NCBI RefSeq assembly: GCF_025717605.1
Contig: NZ_JAJIRQ010000005.1
Span: forward strand, 1-64,000
Direction of reading: 5' to 3'
DNA: 64,000 bases
Source of the DNA: Paucibacter sp. TC2R-5
GTDB taxonomy: Bacteria > Pseudomonadota > Gammaproteobacteria > Burkholderiales > Burkholderiaceae_C
Shown in pieces: positions 54,069-63,655 of this stretch. How positions within the stretch are numbered: the first letter of the stretch is position 1; each line of letters opens with the position of its first letter. The position numbers were made by a program, and so were the translations under genes. The notes under the pieces are model-generated. The model was not told the origin of the DNA. It saw only the letters and a list, made by a program, of their open reading frames with translations, and ran no database searches.

Positions 54069-54368
54069 GGGGGGGTGATTTGCTGATAGTGGGAATTGAG
54101 CCGAATGTAGCGTTTTCTTTTGTCCTTTCAGTGGCGGGCTCTTTTTCATGCATGCCCAGCCGCAGCCCCGAGGCCGTGTAAATCCGCAGCGGCCTTGAGC
54201 CTTTGAAGAGGCCGCAAACAGCCCGGCTTTTCCTGCGAAAGAGCAGGTCTTTGCTGCGCGAGCATGTAATGCTGGCTAAAACTCTTTGGAGGCGGCCGAA
54301 GCAGGGTGCGCAGCCTCTAAACTAGTTGCCGCTGAGAAGCAGATTTTTGACAAGGTGCAAGCTTGACG
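54069..54368. other. Intergenic region before the hybrid kinase, with two inverted repeats
   Basis: This 300-base gap has no gene. It contains a 7-bp inverted repeat GCGGCCT/AGGCCGC at 54189-54195 and 54209-54215, and a 5-bp one at 54232-54236 and 54243-54247. These may be part of the gloA or kinase promoter region or RNA stems; I cannot assign a function. An AAGGTG sequence at 54353-54358 probably serves as the ribosome-binding site of the kinase. Confidence 0.5.
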
Positions 54369-57300
54369 ATGCAATCCCCAGGACGCGGTGAATCACAAGC
54401 GCTGCCAGCGCAAGCAGGCACCGGGAGGGTGGCGGCGGGCAATGGCGTGGGGTGGGTCAAGCCGGGCTTGATTGCGCTCATCTTGTCGCTCGGCTTCGGT
54501 CTCTCCTATTGGTTGGCTGCATCCCAGCAAGCCCAGGCAGAGCGAGGCGCCGAGGCGCGATTTGAGCGCCTGTCAGAGCGTATCCAGCAAGAGGTCGAGC
54601 GTCGCTTGCGCCAGCCGCTCTATGGTCTGAAGGGCGCCCGGGGTGTTTTTGCGGCCAGCGACAGAGTTGAGCGCACTGAATTCAGGGCCTATGTCGAGTC
54701 GCGCCAAATGGCGACCGAGTTTCCCGGCGTGCGCGGTTTCGGCTTTATTGAACGGGTCATGCGCCCGCAACTCGATCAATTCGTGGCGGCGGCTCGGCGC
54801 GATGGCGCGCCCGACTTTGCGGTGCACAGCAATGGCCAAGAGGCCGATCTTTTTGTCATCAAATACATCGAGCCGCTTGCTCAAAATCGCCAAGCGCAGG
54901 GTTTTGATATCGGCCAGGAGGCTACTCGGCGCGAAGCCGCTGAGCGGGCCTTGCGCAGCGGAGCCGACACCTTGAGCGGGAAAATCTCGCTGGTGCAAGA
55001 TGCCAAAAGCCGGCCGGGATTTCTGCTACTGGTGCCGATTTACGAACGCGGCAGCAATCCGCAAACAGTGGAGGAGCGCGAACGCGACTTGCTGGGCTTT
55101 GTCTACGCACCCATCGTCGCTGCGGAATTGTTTGCGAGTGTGACCGAGGTGGCCGACCACCTGCTTGACTTTGAATTGCTGGACAGCCCGCCCGACGAAT
55201 CGCCCACGCTGGCCTTTCAGTCCAGCGGCGCTCAGTCGCCCTCGGACCTGAGCCGCCGATTCCAAGCGACACGGGTGCTGAGCTTTGCCGGGCGCAGCTT
55301 GACGATTGCTACGGGCAGCAATGCCGAGTTTGACCGCACGGCGGGCGCAAGTTCGGCTGCCTGGCTTGGCGCCACAGGTGCCGCCCTGAGCTTGGCTTTG
55401 GCCTTTGCGGCCTGGTTGCTGATTTCCGGGCGTGAGCGGGCCGAAGCCAAGGCCCTGGCCATGACCGCCGATCTTGAACGCTTGGCCCGCGTGGCGCGGG
55501 GCACCAGCAATGTGGTGATTGCCAGCGACGTGCAGGGTTGCATCACTTGGGTGAATGAAGGTTTCGCCCGTATCAGCGGCTACACCGAGGCGCAGGCCCT
55601 GGGGCGAAGGCCGGCCGAGCTGCTGGCCAGCGGGGAGCGGGATTCGCTCAGCCCGGCCGATCTGGCCGCCATGGCGATGAACCGCACGGGCCGCCGCAGC
55701 GAGTTCCAGCGCCGCCGCCCCGACGGTGAGCTGTACTGGGTCGAGGCCGATGTGCAGCCGGTGTTTGATGCCCAAGGTCAGCATTCCGGCTTTATCGAAA
55801 TCAGCCTCGACATCACCGAGCGCAAGCGCAACCAGCAGGTGCTGGCCCTGGCCCTGGCCGAGAACAAGGCCTTGCTGGAGACCATTCACCAGCATGCGAT
55901 CGTGTCGGTCACCGATGTGAGCGGCGTCATCATCGATGCCAATGCGGCCTTCAGCCGCATCAGCGGCTATTCGCGCGAAGAGCTTTTGGGCAGCCCGCAC
56001 AGCATCGTCAATTCCGGCCAGCATGAGCCCGAGTTCTGGGATGCGCTGTGGTTCAGGATTTCATCCGGCCAGTCCTGGCACGGCGAGATTTGCAACCGCG
56101 CCAAAGATGGGCGCTTGTACTGGGTCGATAGCATCATTGCGCCCATGTTGGATGCCGAGGGCAAGGTTCAAAAATACTTCTCCATCCGCACCGACATCAC
56201 CGCCGCCAAGCAGGCGACTCAGGCGCTGGCCGAGCAGCAAGAGAGCCTCAACCGCATCATCGAAGGCACCAACGCCGGCACCTGGGACTGGAACATCGTC
56301 ACCGGCGAGCTGCGCCTCAACGAGCGCTGGGCCGAGATGCTGGGTTATGTCTTGGCCGACTTGGCGCCCATCAATGTCGATACCTGGGTGGACCATTGCC
56401 ACCCCGACGACATGCCCAAGGCGCGCAATTTGTTGATGCGGCACTTCTTTGGCGAGACCAGTTTTTATGACTGCGAATTGCGCATGCGCCACCGCGACGG
56501 CCATTGGGTCTGGGTGCTGGCGCATGGCAAGCTGTACGCCCGCACGCCCGAGGGGCAGCCGCTCTGGATTGCCGGCACGCATATGGACATCAGTGCGGCC
56601 AAGGTGGCGGCCGACTTGCTGCAGCACAAGCAGTTGGTGCTAGACCGTGCCGAGCGCCTGGCCGGCCTCGGCGCTTGGGAGCTTGACCTCACGACCCAGG
56701 CGCTGAGTTGGTCCACACAGACCTACTGCTTGCATGACCTGGACCCCCACACGCACCAGGAGCCGATCACACAAGAGCATGCGCTGTCCTACTTCCCGGC
56801 GGCGGATCGCGCCCTCTTGCAAGAGGCGATGCGGCGCGCCGTCGAGGCCAGCGAGTCATGGGACTTGAATCTGCGCCTGCAAACAGCGCTGGGGCGCTTT
56901 TTATCGGTGCGCTCGGTCGGCGAGGCGGTGTTTGATGACGGCGGCGCGGTGCGCCTGGTCGGCACCTACCAAGACGTGACGCAGCAGCGCCAGCTGGAAG
57001 CCGAAACCAAGCGCAGCCATGCGGTGCTGCGCAGCGTGCTCGATAACCTTCCTTGCGCCTTGAGTGTGTTCGATGCCGACTTGAATATGCTCGCCCACAA
57101 CCAGCAGTTTGTTGAGATGCTGGACTTCCCGGCCGCCTTGTTCTCCGGCCCCACGACCTCGTTCGAGAGCATCATCCGCTACAACGCCGAGCGCGGCGAA
57201 TATGGCCGTGGCCTGGATGTCGAGTCCACCGTTTTGCAGATCATCGAGCGCGCCCGACACCCTAGCGTGCATCAGTTCGAGCGTCAGCGCCCCAATGGCA

Positions 57301-60300
57301 TCACGCTGGAAGTGCGCGGCGCCCCGATGCCTGACGGCGGTTTCGTAACGACTTATTTCGACGTCAGTGACCGCAAGCGCATGGAGGATGCGCAGCGCCG
57401 CAGCAATGAGCTGCTCAGTATCGTGCTGGAGAGCCTGCCTTGCGGGCTGACCATGATCGATGCCGAGTTGAATCTGGCGATCTATAACCACCGTTATGCC
57501 GACCTGTACGGTCTCGAAGAAGACTTTTTGAAGGCCGCGCCGCTGACCGTGGAGCGGATAGCTCGTCTGATGTCCGAGCGGGGTGAGTATGGGCCCATCA
57601 GCACTGAGGCAGCAATCGAGCAGGCGAATGGACGAGCGATGGCTGCGATGGCGGCACCACATCAATGGGCAAGACGCAGGCCCAATGGCCTGAGCCTGGA
57701 GATGCGCAGCAACCCGGTGCCCAGCGGCGGCTTCGTCACGACTTATATGGACGTCGGCGAGCGTGACCGTGCCGAGGCCGAGGTACGTCGCGCCGAGGCT
57801 TTGCTGCGCGGCGCCATTGACGCAGTCAACGAGGCCTTTGTGCTCTACGGGCCGGACGACCGGCTGGTGTTCTGTAATGAAAAATACCGGCAGATGTATG
57901 CCGCCTCGGCCGATCTGATCGTGCCCGGCGCCAGCTTTGAGGAAATCATTCGCGGCGGCGCCGAACGTGGGCAATACAAAGAGGCGCAAGGCCGCATAGA
58001 CGAATGGGTGGCCGAGCGTTTGGCGATCCATCGCAGCGGTGACTCGATGCTGGTGCAAAAGCTCGAGAACGGCCGCTGGGTGCGCGTGATCGAGCGCCAG
58101 ATGGCGGACGGCCACACGGTGGGCTTCCGTATCGACATCACCGATCTGATGCTGGCCACCGAGGCGGCCGAAGATGCTTCGCGCTCCAAGAGCCAGTTCC
58201 TGGCCAATATGAGCCACGAGATCCGCACGCCGATGAATGCCATTCTTGGCATGCTCAAGCTGCTGCAGAAGACCGAGCTTGACACCCGCCAGCATGACTA
58301 CGCCAGCAAGACCGAAGGTGCGGCGCGCTCGCTCCTGGGCTTGCTCAACGACATTCTGGACTTCTCCAAGGTCGAGGCCGGCAAGATGACGCTGGACGCC
58401 CAGCCCTTTGCGCTGGAGCAGCTGTTCCGCGATCTGTCGGTGATTTTGTCGGCCAACGTCGGGCCCAAACCGCTGGAGGTTTTGTTCGATATCGACCCCG
58501 CTTTGCCGCCGGTACTGAATGCCGATGCGATGCGCTTGCAGCAGGTCTTGATCAATCTGGGCGGCAACGCGATCAAGTTCACGCAGCGCGGCGAAGTGGT
58601 GCTGAGTGCTCGGCTCTTGGGCCGGGTGGGCAGCGAGGTTGAAATCGAGTTTGCGGTGCGCGACTCCGGCATTGGCATCGCCCCCGAACACCAGGCGAAG
58701 ATTTTTTCAGGCTTCACGCAGGCCGAGGCCTCGACCACGCGGCGCTTTGGCGGCACCGGCTTAGGGCTGGCGATCAGCCAGCGCCTGGTGCAGCTGATGG
58801 GCGGTGAGCTGGCGCTGGAAAGCGCACCGGGCAAGGGCAGCTGCTTCTCCTTCCGCATGCGGGTGGCGGCCGAGGCCTTGCCGATGGATGCCAAGTCGGG
58901 CTTGAGTCAGCCGCCGCTGCGCGCTTTGATCGTCGATGACAACGCGATTGCACTCGATGTGCTGGGCCATATGAGCGAGGCCCTGGGCTGGCAGGTGGAC
59001 CTGGCCTCGTCTGGAGCCGCTGCACTGAGCTTGCTGCAGCGTCAGGTGGATTCGAAGCAGCCCTATGAGGTGGTGCTGATCGACTGGCAAATGCCTGGCA
59101 TGGATGGTTTTGAGACGGCGCAGCGCATCCGAGAGTTGGGCGGCGAGCACATGATGCCGCTGCTGGTGATGGTGACGGCGCATGGGCGCGAGATGCTGTC
59201 GCAGCGCAGCGAATCCGAGCAAAGCTTGCTGGACGGATTTTTGGTCAAGCCGGTGACGGCCTTGATGCTGCAAGAGGCGGTGCAGGCTGCCCGCGCGGGT
59301 GAGGCCGCAGCGGCCGTGGCGCCGAAAGCGGCAACAAGCCTCGCTGGCCCCAAGCCCCTGCAAGGGATGCGCATCCTGGTGGTGGAAGATAACCTCAATA
59401 ATCAGCAGGTCGCAAAGGAGCTGCTGGAGGACGCGGGCGCACGCGTGCATTTGGCCGATAACGGCCAGATCGGCGTCGACCTGCTGCGCGCCGACTCGGG
59501 CGCTTTTGACATCGTGCTGATGGATATGCAGATGCCGGTGATGGACGGCTACACCGCTACGGGCATCATCCGCAAAGAGCTGGGCTTGAGCGGTCTGCCG
59601 ATTGTGGCGATGACGGCCAATGCGATGGCCTCCGACCGCGAGGCCTGCCTGGCGGCGGGCATGAATGAGCATGTGGGCAAGCCCTTTGACCTGGAGCGGC
59701 TGGTGGCGCTGCTCTTGCGCCTGACGCGGCCGCCTGATGTTGCGGGAGAGGCTGCGGGCGCCGAAGCAGGCGGCAAGGCTGTGCCCAAGCTGGCCAGCCT
59801 GGCGGTGCCGCCGGAGCTGCGTGACCGCGCCACCGCGCAGGGCTTTGATTTGCAAGCGGCGATGGACCGTTTCATGGGCAAGACGGCCTTGTTCCGGCGC
59901 ATGGTGCATTCCTTCACCAGCTCGGCTCAGACCTTGCCGGCGGAGCTGAGCACGATGTTGGCCGAAGCTCGTGTCGATGAGGCCGCCATGGCCCTGCATT
60001 CCTTCAAGGGCTTGGCGGCCACGCTGGGCGGCTTCCAGTTGGCCGAGCTGGGCGGCGAGGGCGAGACGGTCTTGAAACGCGGCGACAGCCTCGGTGCGAT
60101 CTGGTTGAGCGAGCTGGACAGAAACATCCAGACCGCTTGCCGAGATATGCTGCGCTTGGCCGACGATTTGTCGGCCTTGGGTCCCAAGCCGGCCATGCCG
60201 GCACAGGCGCAGCCCGCCGACGCTCAGGCCTTCAAGCTCGGGCTGAGCCGATTGATACAGTTATTGAGAGACTTTGATATGGGTGCGACCGAAGCACATG

Positions 60301-60431
60301 CACAGTTACGTGAGCGCTACCCGGCTTTGCTGGGCGCCGGGCAGGACGCACTGGAAGCGGCCATGGCGGCGCTGGACTTTGGCCGCGCACAGGAATTGTG
60401 CGAGGCCTTGCTGGCGGAGACCCCCGCATGA
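54369..60431 (+). CDS. Giant CHASE-multiPAS hybrid histidine kinase
   Basis: This protein of about 2020 residues has transmembrane helix 1 (33-52), a periplasmic CHASE domain (about 60-320), transmembrane helix 2 (331-352), then at least seven PAS-type domains. The last three (starting near 885, 1014 and 1144) are near-duplicate modules with NLPCAL/SLPCGL and ERGEYG motifs. HisKA has H1283 in NMSHEIRTPMN, then HATPase, two receivers (D1572 and D1719) and an HPt domain with H1877 (MALHSFKG). The ATG at 54369 is preferred over the TTG at 54363 because of the AAGGTG spacing. It ends ATGA-coupled to a REC-GGDEF gene. Confidence 0.93.
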   Translation: MQSPGRGESQALPAQAGTGRVAAGNGVGWVKPGLIALILSLGFGLSYWLAASQQAQAERGAEARFERLSERIQQEVERRLRQPLYGLKGARGVFAASDRVERTEFRAYVESRQMATEFPGVRGFGFIERVMRPQLDQFVAAARRDGAPDFAVHSNGQEADLFVIKYIEPLAQNRQAQGFDIGQEATRREAAERALRSGADTLSGKISLVQDAKSRPGFLLLVPIYERGSNPQTVEERERDLLGFVYAPIVAAELFASVTEVADHLLDFELLDSPPDESPTLAFQSSGAQSPSDLSRRFQATRVLSFAGRSLTIATGSNAEFDRTAGASSAAWLGATGAALSLALAFAAWLLISGRERAEAKALAMTADLERLARVARGTSNVVIASDVQGCITWVNEGFARISGYTEAQALGRRPAELLASGERDSLSPADLAAMAMNRTGRRSEFQRRRPDGELYWVEADVQPVFDAQGQHSGFIEISLDITERKRNQQVLALALAENKALLETIHQHAIVSVTDVSGVIIDANAAFSRISGYSREELLGSPHSIVNSGQHEPEFWDALWFRISSGQSWHGEICNRAKDGRLYWVDSIIAPMLDAEGKVQKYFSIRTDITAAKQATQALAEQQESLNRIIEGTNAGTWDWNIVTGELRLNERWAEMLGYVLADLAPINVDTWVDHCHPDDMPKARNLLMRHFFGETSFYDCELRMRHRDGHWVWVLAHGKLYARTPEGQPLWIAGTHMDISAAKVAADLLQHKQLVLDRAERLAGLGAWELDLTTQALSWSTQTYCLHDLDPHTHQEPITQEHALSYFPAADRALLQEAMRRAVEASESWDLNLRLQTALGRFLSVRSVGEAVFDDGGAVRLVGTYQDVTQQRQLEAETKRSHAVLRSVLDNLPCALSVFDADLNMLAHNQQFVEMLDFPAALFSGPTTSFESIIRYNAERGEYGRGLDVESTVLQIIERARHPSVHQFERQRPNGITLEVRGAPMPDGGFVTTYFDVSDRKRMEDAQRRSNELLSIVLESLPCGLTMIDAELNLAIYNHRYADLYGLEEDFLKAAPLTVERIARLMSERGEYGPISTEAAIEQANGRAMAAMAAPHQWARRRPNGLSLEMRSNPVPSGGFVTTYMDVGERDRAEAEVRRAEALLRGAIDAVNEAFVLYGPDDRLVFCNEKYRQMYAASADLIVPGASFEEIIRGGAERGQYKEAQGRIDEWVAERLAIHRSGDSMLVQKLENGRWVRVIERQMADGHTVGFRIDITDLMLATEAAEDASRSKSQFLANMSHEIRTPMNAILGMLKLLQKTELDTRQHDYASKTEGAARSLLGLLNDILDFSKVEAGKMTLDAQPFALEQLFRDLSVILSANVGPKPLEVLFDIDPALPPVLNADAMRLQQVLINLGGNAIKFTQRGEVVLSARLLGRVGSEVEIEFAVRDSGIGIAPEHQAKIFSGFTQAEASTTRRFGGTGLGLAISQRLVQLMGGELALESAPGKGSCFSFRMRVAAEALPMDAKSGLSQPPLRALIVDDNAIALDVLGHMSEALGWQVDLASSGAAALSLLQRQVDSKQPYEVVLIDWQMPGMDGFETAQRIRELGGEHMMPLLVMVTAHGREMLSQRSESEQSLLDGFLVKPVTALMLQEAVQAARAGEAAAAVAPKAATSLAGPKPLQGMRILVVEDNLNNQQVAKELLEDAGARVHLADNGQIGVDLLRADSGAFDIVLMDMQMPVMDGYTATGIIRKELGLSGLPIVAMTANAMASDREACLAAGMNEHVGKPFDLERLVALLLRLTRPPDVAGEAAGAEAGGKAVPKLASLAVPPELRDRATAQGFDLQAAMDRFMGKTALFRRMVHSFTSSAQTLPAELSTMLAEARVDEAAMALHSFKGLAATLGGFQLAELGGEGETVLKRGDSLGAIWLSELDRNIQTACRDMLRLADDLSALGPKPAMPAQAQPADAQAFKLGLSRLIQLLRDFDMGATEAHAQLRERYPALLGAGQDALEAAMAALDFGRAQELCEALLAETPA

Positions 60432-61390
60432 TGCAGCCGCAGCATCTTGACCCACAGGACCGCCCGCTCAACCCGATGCTGCAACTCGGGCGCAAGCTGC
60501 GGCTCTTGATCGTCGACGATCAGCCGGTCAATATCCAGGCGCTTTACCAAGTTTTTGCCGCCGACTACCAGGTGTTTATGGCCACTTCCGGGCCGCAGGC
60601 GCTGGCGATATGCCGCGACAAGCATCCCGATCTGGTCTTGCTGGACGTGCAGATGCCGGGCATGGACGGCTATGAGGTGTGCCGCCAAATCAAGGCCGAC
60701 GCCGAGTTGCAAGACCTGCCGGTCGTGTTCGTGACGGCACACAGCGAGCCGCAGGCCGAGACCCTTGGGCTGGAGGTCGGGGCGGTGGACTTCATCTCCA
60801 AGCCCTTCAATCCGGCGGTGGTGCGAGCGCGCGTCAAGACCCATCTGACGATCAAGTTGCAAGGCGACCTGCTGCGCCAGATGGTCTTCATCGATGGCCT
60901 GACCGGCGTCTACAACCGGCGCTTTTTTGATGAGCGCCTGGCGCTTGAGTTTCAACGCGCCAAGCGCAGCGGCACGATGCTGTCGCTGATGGTGGCCGAT
61001 GTGGATTACTTCAAGCGCTTCAATGACCGTTACGGCCATCTGGCCGGTGACGAAGCCTTGCGCGCGGTGGCCGCCACCTTGGCCAAACAGCTCAAGCGCC
61101 CCGGCGATATGGTCAGCCGCTACGGTGGGGAGGAGTTCGCCTGCATCTTGCCCGATACCGATGCGGCCGGTGCGCTGAGCTTGGCCGGCGAGATGAATGC
61201 CGCGATCCGGGCGGCCCACATCATTCACGCCGAGTCCGAGGTCTGCGACGTCATGACCGTCAGTCTGGGCGTGGCGAGCTTCAGGCCCGACGCCACTCGC
61301 CTGGCCGAGGAGCTGATTGTGGCGGCCGATCAGCAGCTCTATCTGGCCAAGTCGCAAGGCCGTGGGCGCGCTTGCGGGGCCGTCATCTGA
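60428..61390 (+). CDS. REC-GGDEF diguanylate cyclase
   Basis: This 320-residue response regulator has a receiver domain (D73 in LVLLDVQMPGMDG) and a GGDEF cyclase with GGEEF at 233-237 and the inhibitory site RPGD five residues before it, so it should make c-di-GMP and be product-inhibited. Its ATG overlaps the kinase TGA (ATGA), and a second ATG three bases later is possible. The coupling makes the giant hybrid kinase its likely phosphodonor. It is convergent with a GNAT gene across 9 bases. Confidence 0.95.
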   Translation: MMQPQHLDPQDRPLNPMLQLGRKLRLLIVDDQPVNIQALYQVFAADYQVFMATSGPQALAICRDKHPDLVLLDVQMPGMDGYEVCRQIKADAELQDLPVVFVTAHSEPQAETLGLEVGAVDFISKPFNPAVVRARVKTHLTIKLQGDLLRQMVFIDGLTGVYNRRFFDERLALEFQRAKRSGTMLSLMVADVDYFKRFNDRYGHLAGDEALRAVAATLAKQLKRPGDMVSRYGGEEFACILPDTDAAGALSLAGEMNAAIRAAHIIHAESEVCDVMTVSLGVASFRPDATRLAEELIVAADQQLYLAKSQGRGRACGAVI

Positions 61391-61399
61391 GCAGCAGGT

Positions 61400-62041
61400 T
61401 CAGCGCAGCGCCTTGAGGCGCTTGAAGTAAAGCGTCGCGTCCTGCAAATTGCCGTCGGCGCTGGCGTTGTAGTCGGGGATTTCACCGGCGCGCTGCCAGT
61501 CCAGATGCACACAGACCGCTTCGGCCTGCGAGGCCGACGGCGCCTTCAAGACCAAGAGCGTGCGGGCCTGCGATGCCGCCACGCATTCCAAGCGGGCCAT
61601 CAACTGGCTGGCCACGCCCCGGCCACGCGCGCGGCTGTGCACCATCAAGCCCTGCACTTCACCACGGTGGTGCGCGTTCAGGCGCGGGCACAAAGACAGT
61701 TGCACCGCGCCCAAGAGTTGCTCTCCGACATGGGACTCAGACGCCGCGCAAGCGATCCACAGATTGTGATGAGGCCCCAGGCGGGCAAATACGCCCTGCC
61801 AATACTCCATCGCCGCGTAGCGCGACAAGGGGGCCAAAAAACCCAGGCTTGCGCCTCTGTGCACGCCGTCGATCAGCAAGTCGGCCAAGGCCGGCAACCA
61901 TTGCAAGTCGTGGCTGCTCAGCTTGCGTATGCCGGTCGGTGCTTGGGTTTGAGCGTGTTGGCCTGCGGCGGCATGGGCCTCAAAATTGCGCCGGCTGGGT
62001 GCCAGCGTAGAGAAAACCGATTGGTTGGCGGACGTGAGCAT
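61400..62041 (-). CDS. GNAT-family N-acetyltransferase
   Basis: This 213-residue protein has a GNAT acetyl-CoA motif with the V-x-x-x-x-RGRGVASQLM pattern (RARGRGVASQL), preceded by VQGLMVHS. Some N-terminal residues look low-complexity, so a later start is possible. The acceptor is unknown. It is convergent with the REC-GGDEF gene. Confidence 0.85.
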   Translation of the reverse strand: MLTSANQSVFSTLAPSRRNFEAHAAAGQHAQTQAPTGIRKLSSHDLQWLPALADLLIDGVHRGASLGFLAPLSRYAAMEYWQGVFARLGPHHNLWIACAASESHVGEQLLGAVQLSLCPRLNAHHRGEVQGLMVHSRARGRGVASQLMARLECVAASQARTLLVLKAPSASQAEAVCVHLDWQRAGEIPDYNASADGNLQDATLYFKRLKALR

Positions 62042-62135
62042 TGTTTCGAGACCTTTGCATGAGGAAACCCAGCGCCGTCTCGTGGACGATGCTGCTGTTA
62101 ACCCTAATGCAAGCCGCGTGCCAGCCGGACAAGTT

Positions 62136-63338
62136 CTAAGTTTCTAAACCAGGCTCGGCCTGCAACTGGCCATGGCCGCCGCGCTTGGCCTCGTACAAGG
62201 CGGTCTCGGCGCGCCGCATCAAATCATCGATATTGCGGTCACCATGGCGCAGCTTGGCCCACCCCGCGCTGAAGTTCAGCGTGTAGCCCAGCTCCGCTTG
62301 CGCGCGGGCGTTCAGCGCATTGCGCAGGCGCTGGTCCATCGCCTGCGGGCCTTGCAACTCGCAGCGGTCCATCAGCAGGCCAAAATTCTCCGCACCGATG
62401 CGGCCGGCCAAGTCGCCCAGGCGCATCTGCGCTTGCACGCAGCTGCTGAACAGCGCCAAGGCGCGCTCGGCGCCGGCCGCGCCATGTTCCGCCTCGATGG
62501 CTTTGAAGTTGTCGATCTCCAGCAGCATCAGGGCGAGCTCTTCCTGATGGCGGCGCGCAGCCGAGATCATGTCCACCGAGCGCGCCGCAAAGGCGCGGTT
62601 GTCACTGAGGCCCGTCAGCCTATCGGTCTGTGCCAAATGCGCCAATTCGGCTTCGGCCTCACCGCGCCACGCCAGCACGATGGCCAGTGCCGCCATCCCC
62701 AAGCCCCAGAGCACTGCCAAGGCCAAAGCGCTATTGGCCGCGCCGGGCGCCATCAAGCTGCTCGGCCCGGCCCCGAAAGCGGCGCTGCTGGCCCGCCACA
62801 GGCACACCATCAGCAGCGGCAGGACGCCGGCCAGCAAGACCGAGCGCCAGCGGCGCGTATCCGAGCTGGGCCCGGCCTCGGGCGGCGCTTTGGACAGGAT
62901 GTCATGCAGCTCTGCGCTTTTGTTCGGCAACACCAGACACAAGACCAGCAGGCCGAGTTGCAGCGACAGCCAATACAGCGCCCAGGCGGCCCGAAACCCC
63001 AGGTCCTCAAACTGCAGGCCGTAGATCAAAGGCATCAGCAGCGGCGCCAGTAGGGCCAGGGCCCGACCCGGGTGGGGCTTCAACCAACGCTGCAGCGCCC
63101 ACCATAAAGCGCTCAAGCTGGCGCTGAAGGCCGCCATCGCCAAGCTCAGCCAAAGCCGCTCATGGCCCAAGTTAGCACCGGCCAGCAGCAGCCAGCCCAA
63201 GGCTTGCAAGCCCATGAATGCATGTCCTCGCTCGGCCGCAGGGCTGGGCCGCCAGCCCATCAGCAGCAAGAGCAGGGCGGTCGAAGACAGCGCCTGCAGC
63301 AGCGCCAGATTGAACAGAGTCGGGTTGTCGAATTGCAT
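62136..63338 (-). CDS. Membrane protein with degenerate GGDEF domain
   Basis: This 400-residue protein has about six or seven transmembrane helices in residues 8-222 and a C-terminal GGDEF fold (LTGLSDNRAF, LLEIDNFKAIEAEHG). The active-site motif is GAENF at 315-319 in place of GGEEF, so cyclase activity is doubtful. It may bind c-di-GMP or GTP as a sensor. It stands alone, divergent from a LysR gene. Confidence 0.87.
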   Translation of the reverse strand: MQFDNPTLFNLALLQALSSTALLLLLMGWRPSPAAERGHAFMGLQALGWLLLAGANLGHERLWLSLAMAAFSASLSALWWALQRWLKPHPGRALALLAPLLMPLIYGLQFEDLGFRAAWALYWLSLQLGLLVLCLVLPNKSAELHDILSKAPPEAGPSSDTRRWRSVLLAGVLPLLMVCLWRASSAAFGAGPSSLMAPGAANSALALAVLWGLGMAALAIVLAWRGEAEAELAHLAQTDRLTGLSDNRAFAARSVDMISAARRHQEELALMLLEIDNFKAIEAEHGAAGAERALALFSSCVQAQMRLGDLAGRIGAENFGLLMDRCELQGPQAMDQRLRNALNARAQAELGYTLNFSAGWAKLRHGDRNIDDLMRRAETALYEAKRGGHGQLQAEPGLET

Positions 63339-63655
63339 GGCGGCTCACTCGGGGGAGACATGCCATTCTCTATCCGGATTGGCAGCGCGAGCTGGGCTTG
63401 CGTCAAGAATCTGAATCCAATAAAGAGACAAAGTGATTCAGCGGCATGGGGTGGGGTAGACCTCAGATTGAAGAATTTACGCGGAGCCTGTTTGCTTGTC
63501 GTCTTGGGGGCGGCGGTAGCAAAGTGCTCGAAGCAGCCGCTTTCGCTTCGAAAGTGGATCTTTCCCGGCCGGCCTTACAACCAGCGAAGCTGAGCTAGGT
63601 GTTTGTTGGCAAAAATGCTAACCTCCAGCGGCCCTGTACTGCATAGAGAGAATCT
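63339..63655. other. Intergenic region with inverted repeats between GGDEF-like and LysR genes
   Basis: No gene is seen in these 317 bases. It contains a 7-bp inverted repeat TCGAAGC/GCTTCGA at 63528-63534 and 63545-63551, and the operator-like palindrome described separately at 63605-63622. Confidence 0.5.
63605..63622. promoter_or_regulatory. LysR-type operator-like palindrome
   Basis: The 18-base sequence GTTGGCAAAAATGCTAAC pairs GTT-x-GCA with TGC-x-AAC around an A/T-rich centre. It lies about 34 bases upstream of the likely LysR start and is a plausible autoregulatory site. It resembles the T-N11-A class but has a 12-base spacer between T and A. Confidence 0.4.

Noticed and set aside
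56901-59999. Long minus-strand open frames opposite the hybrid kinase
   Set aside because: The plus-strand kinase has ordered domains with all catalytic residues; the antisense frames have none.
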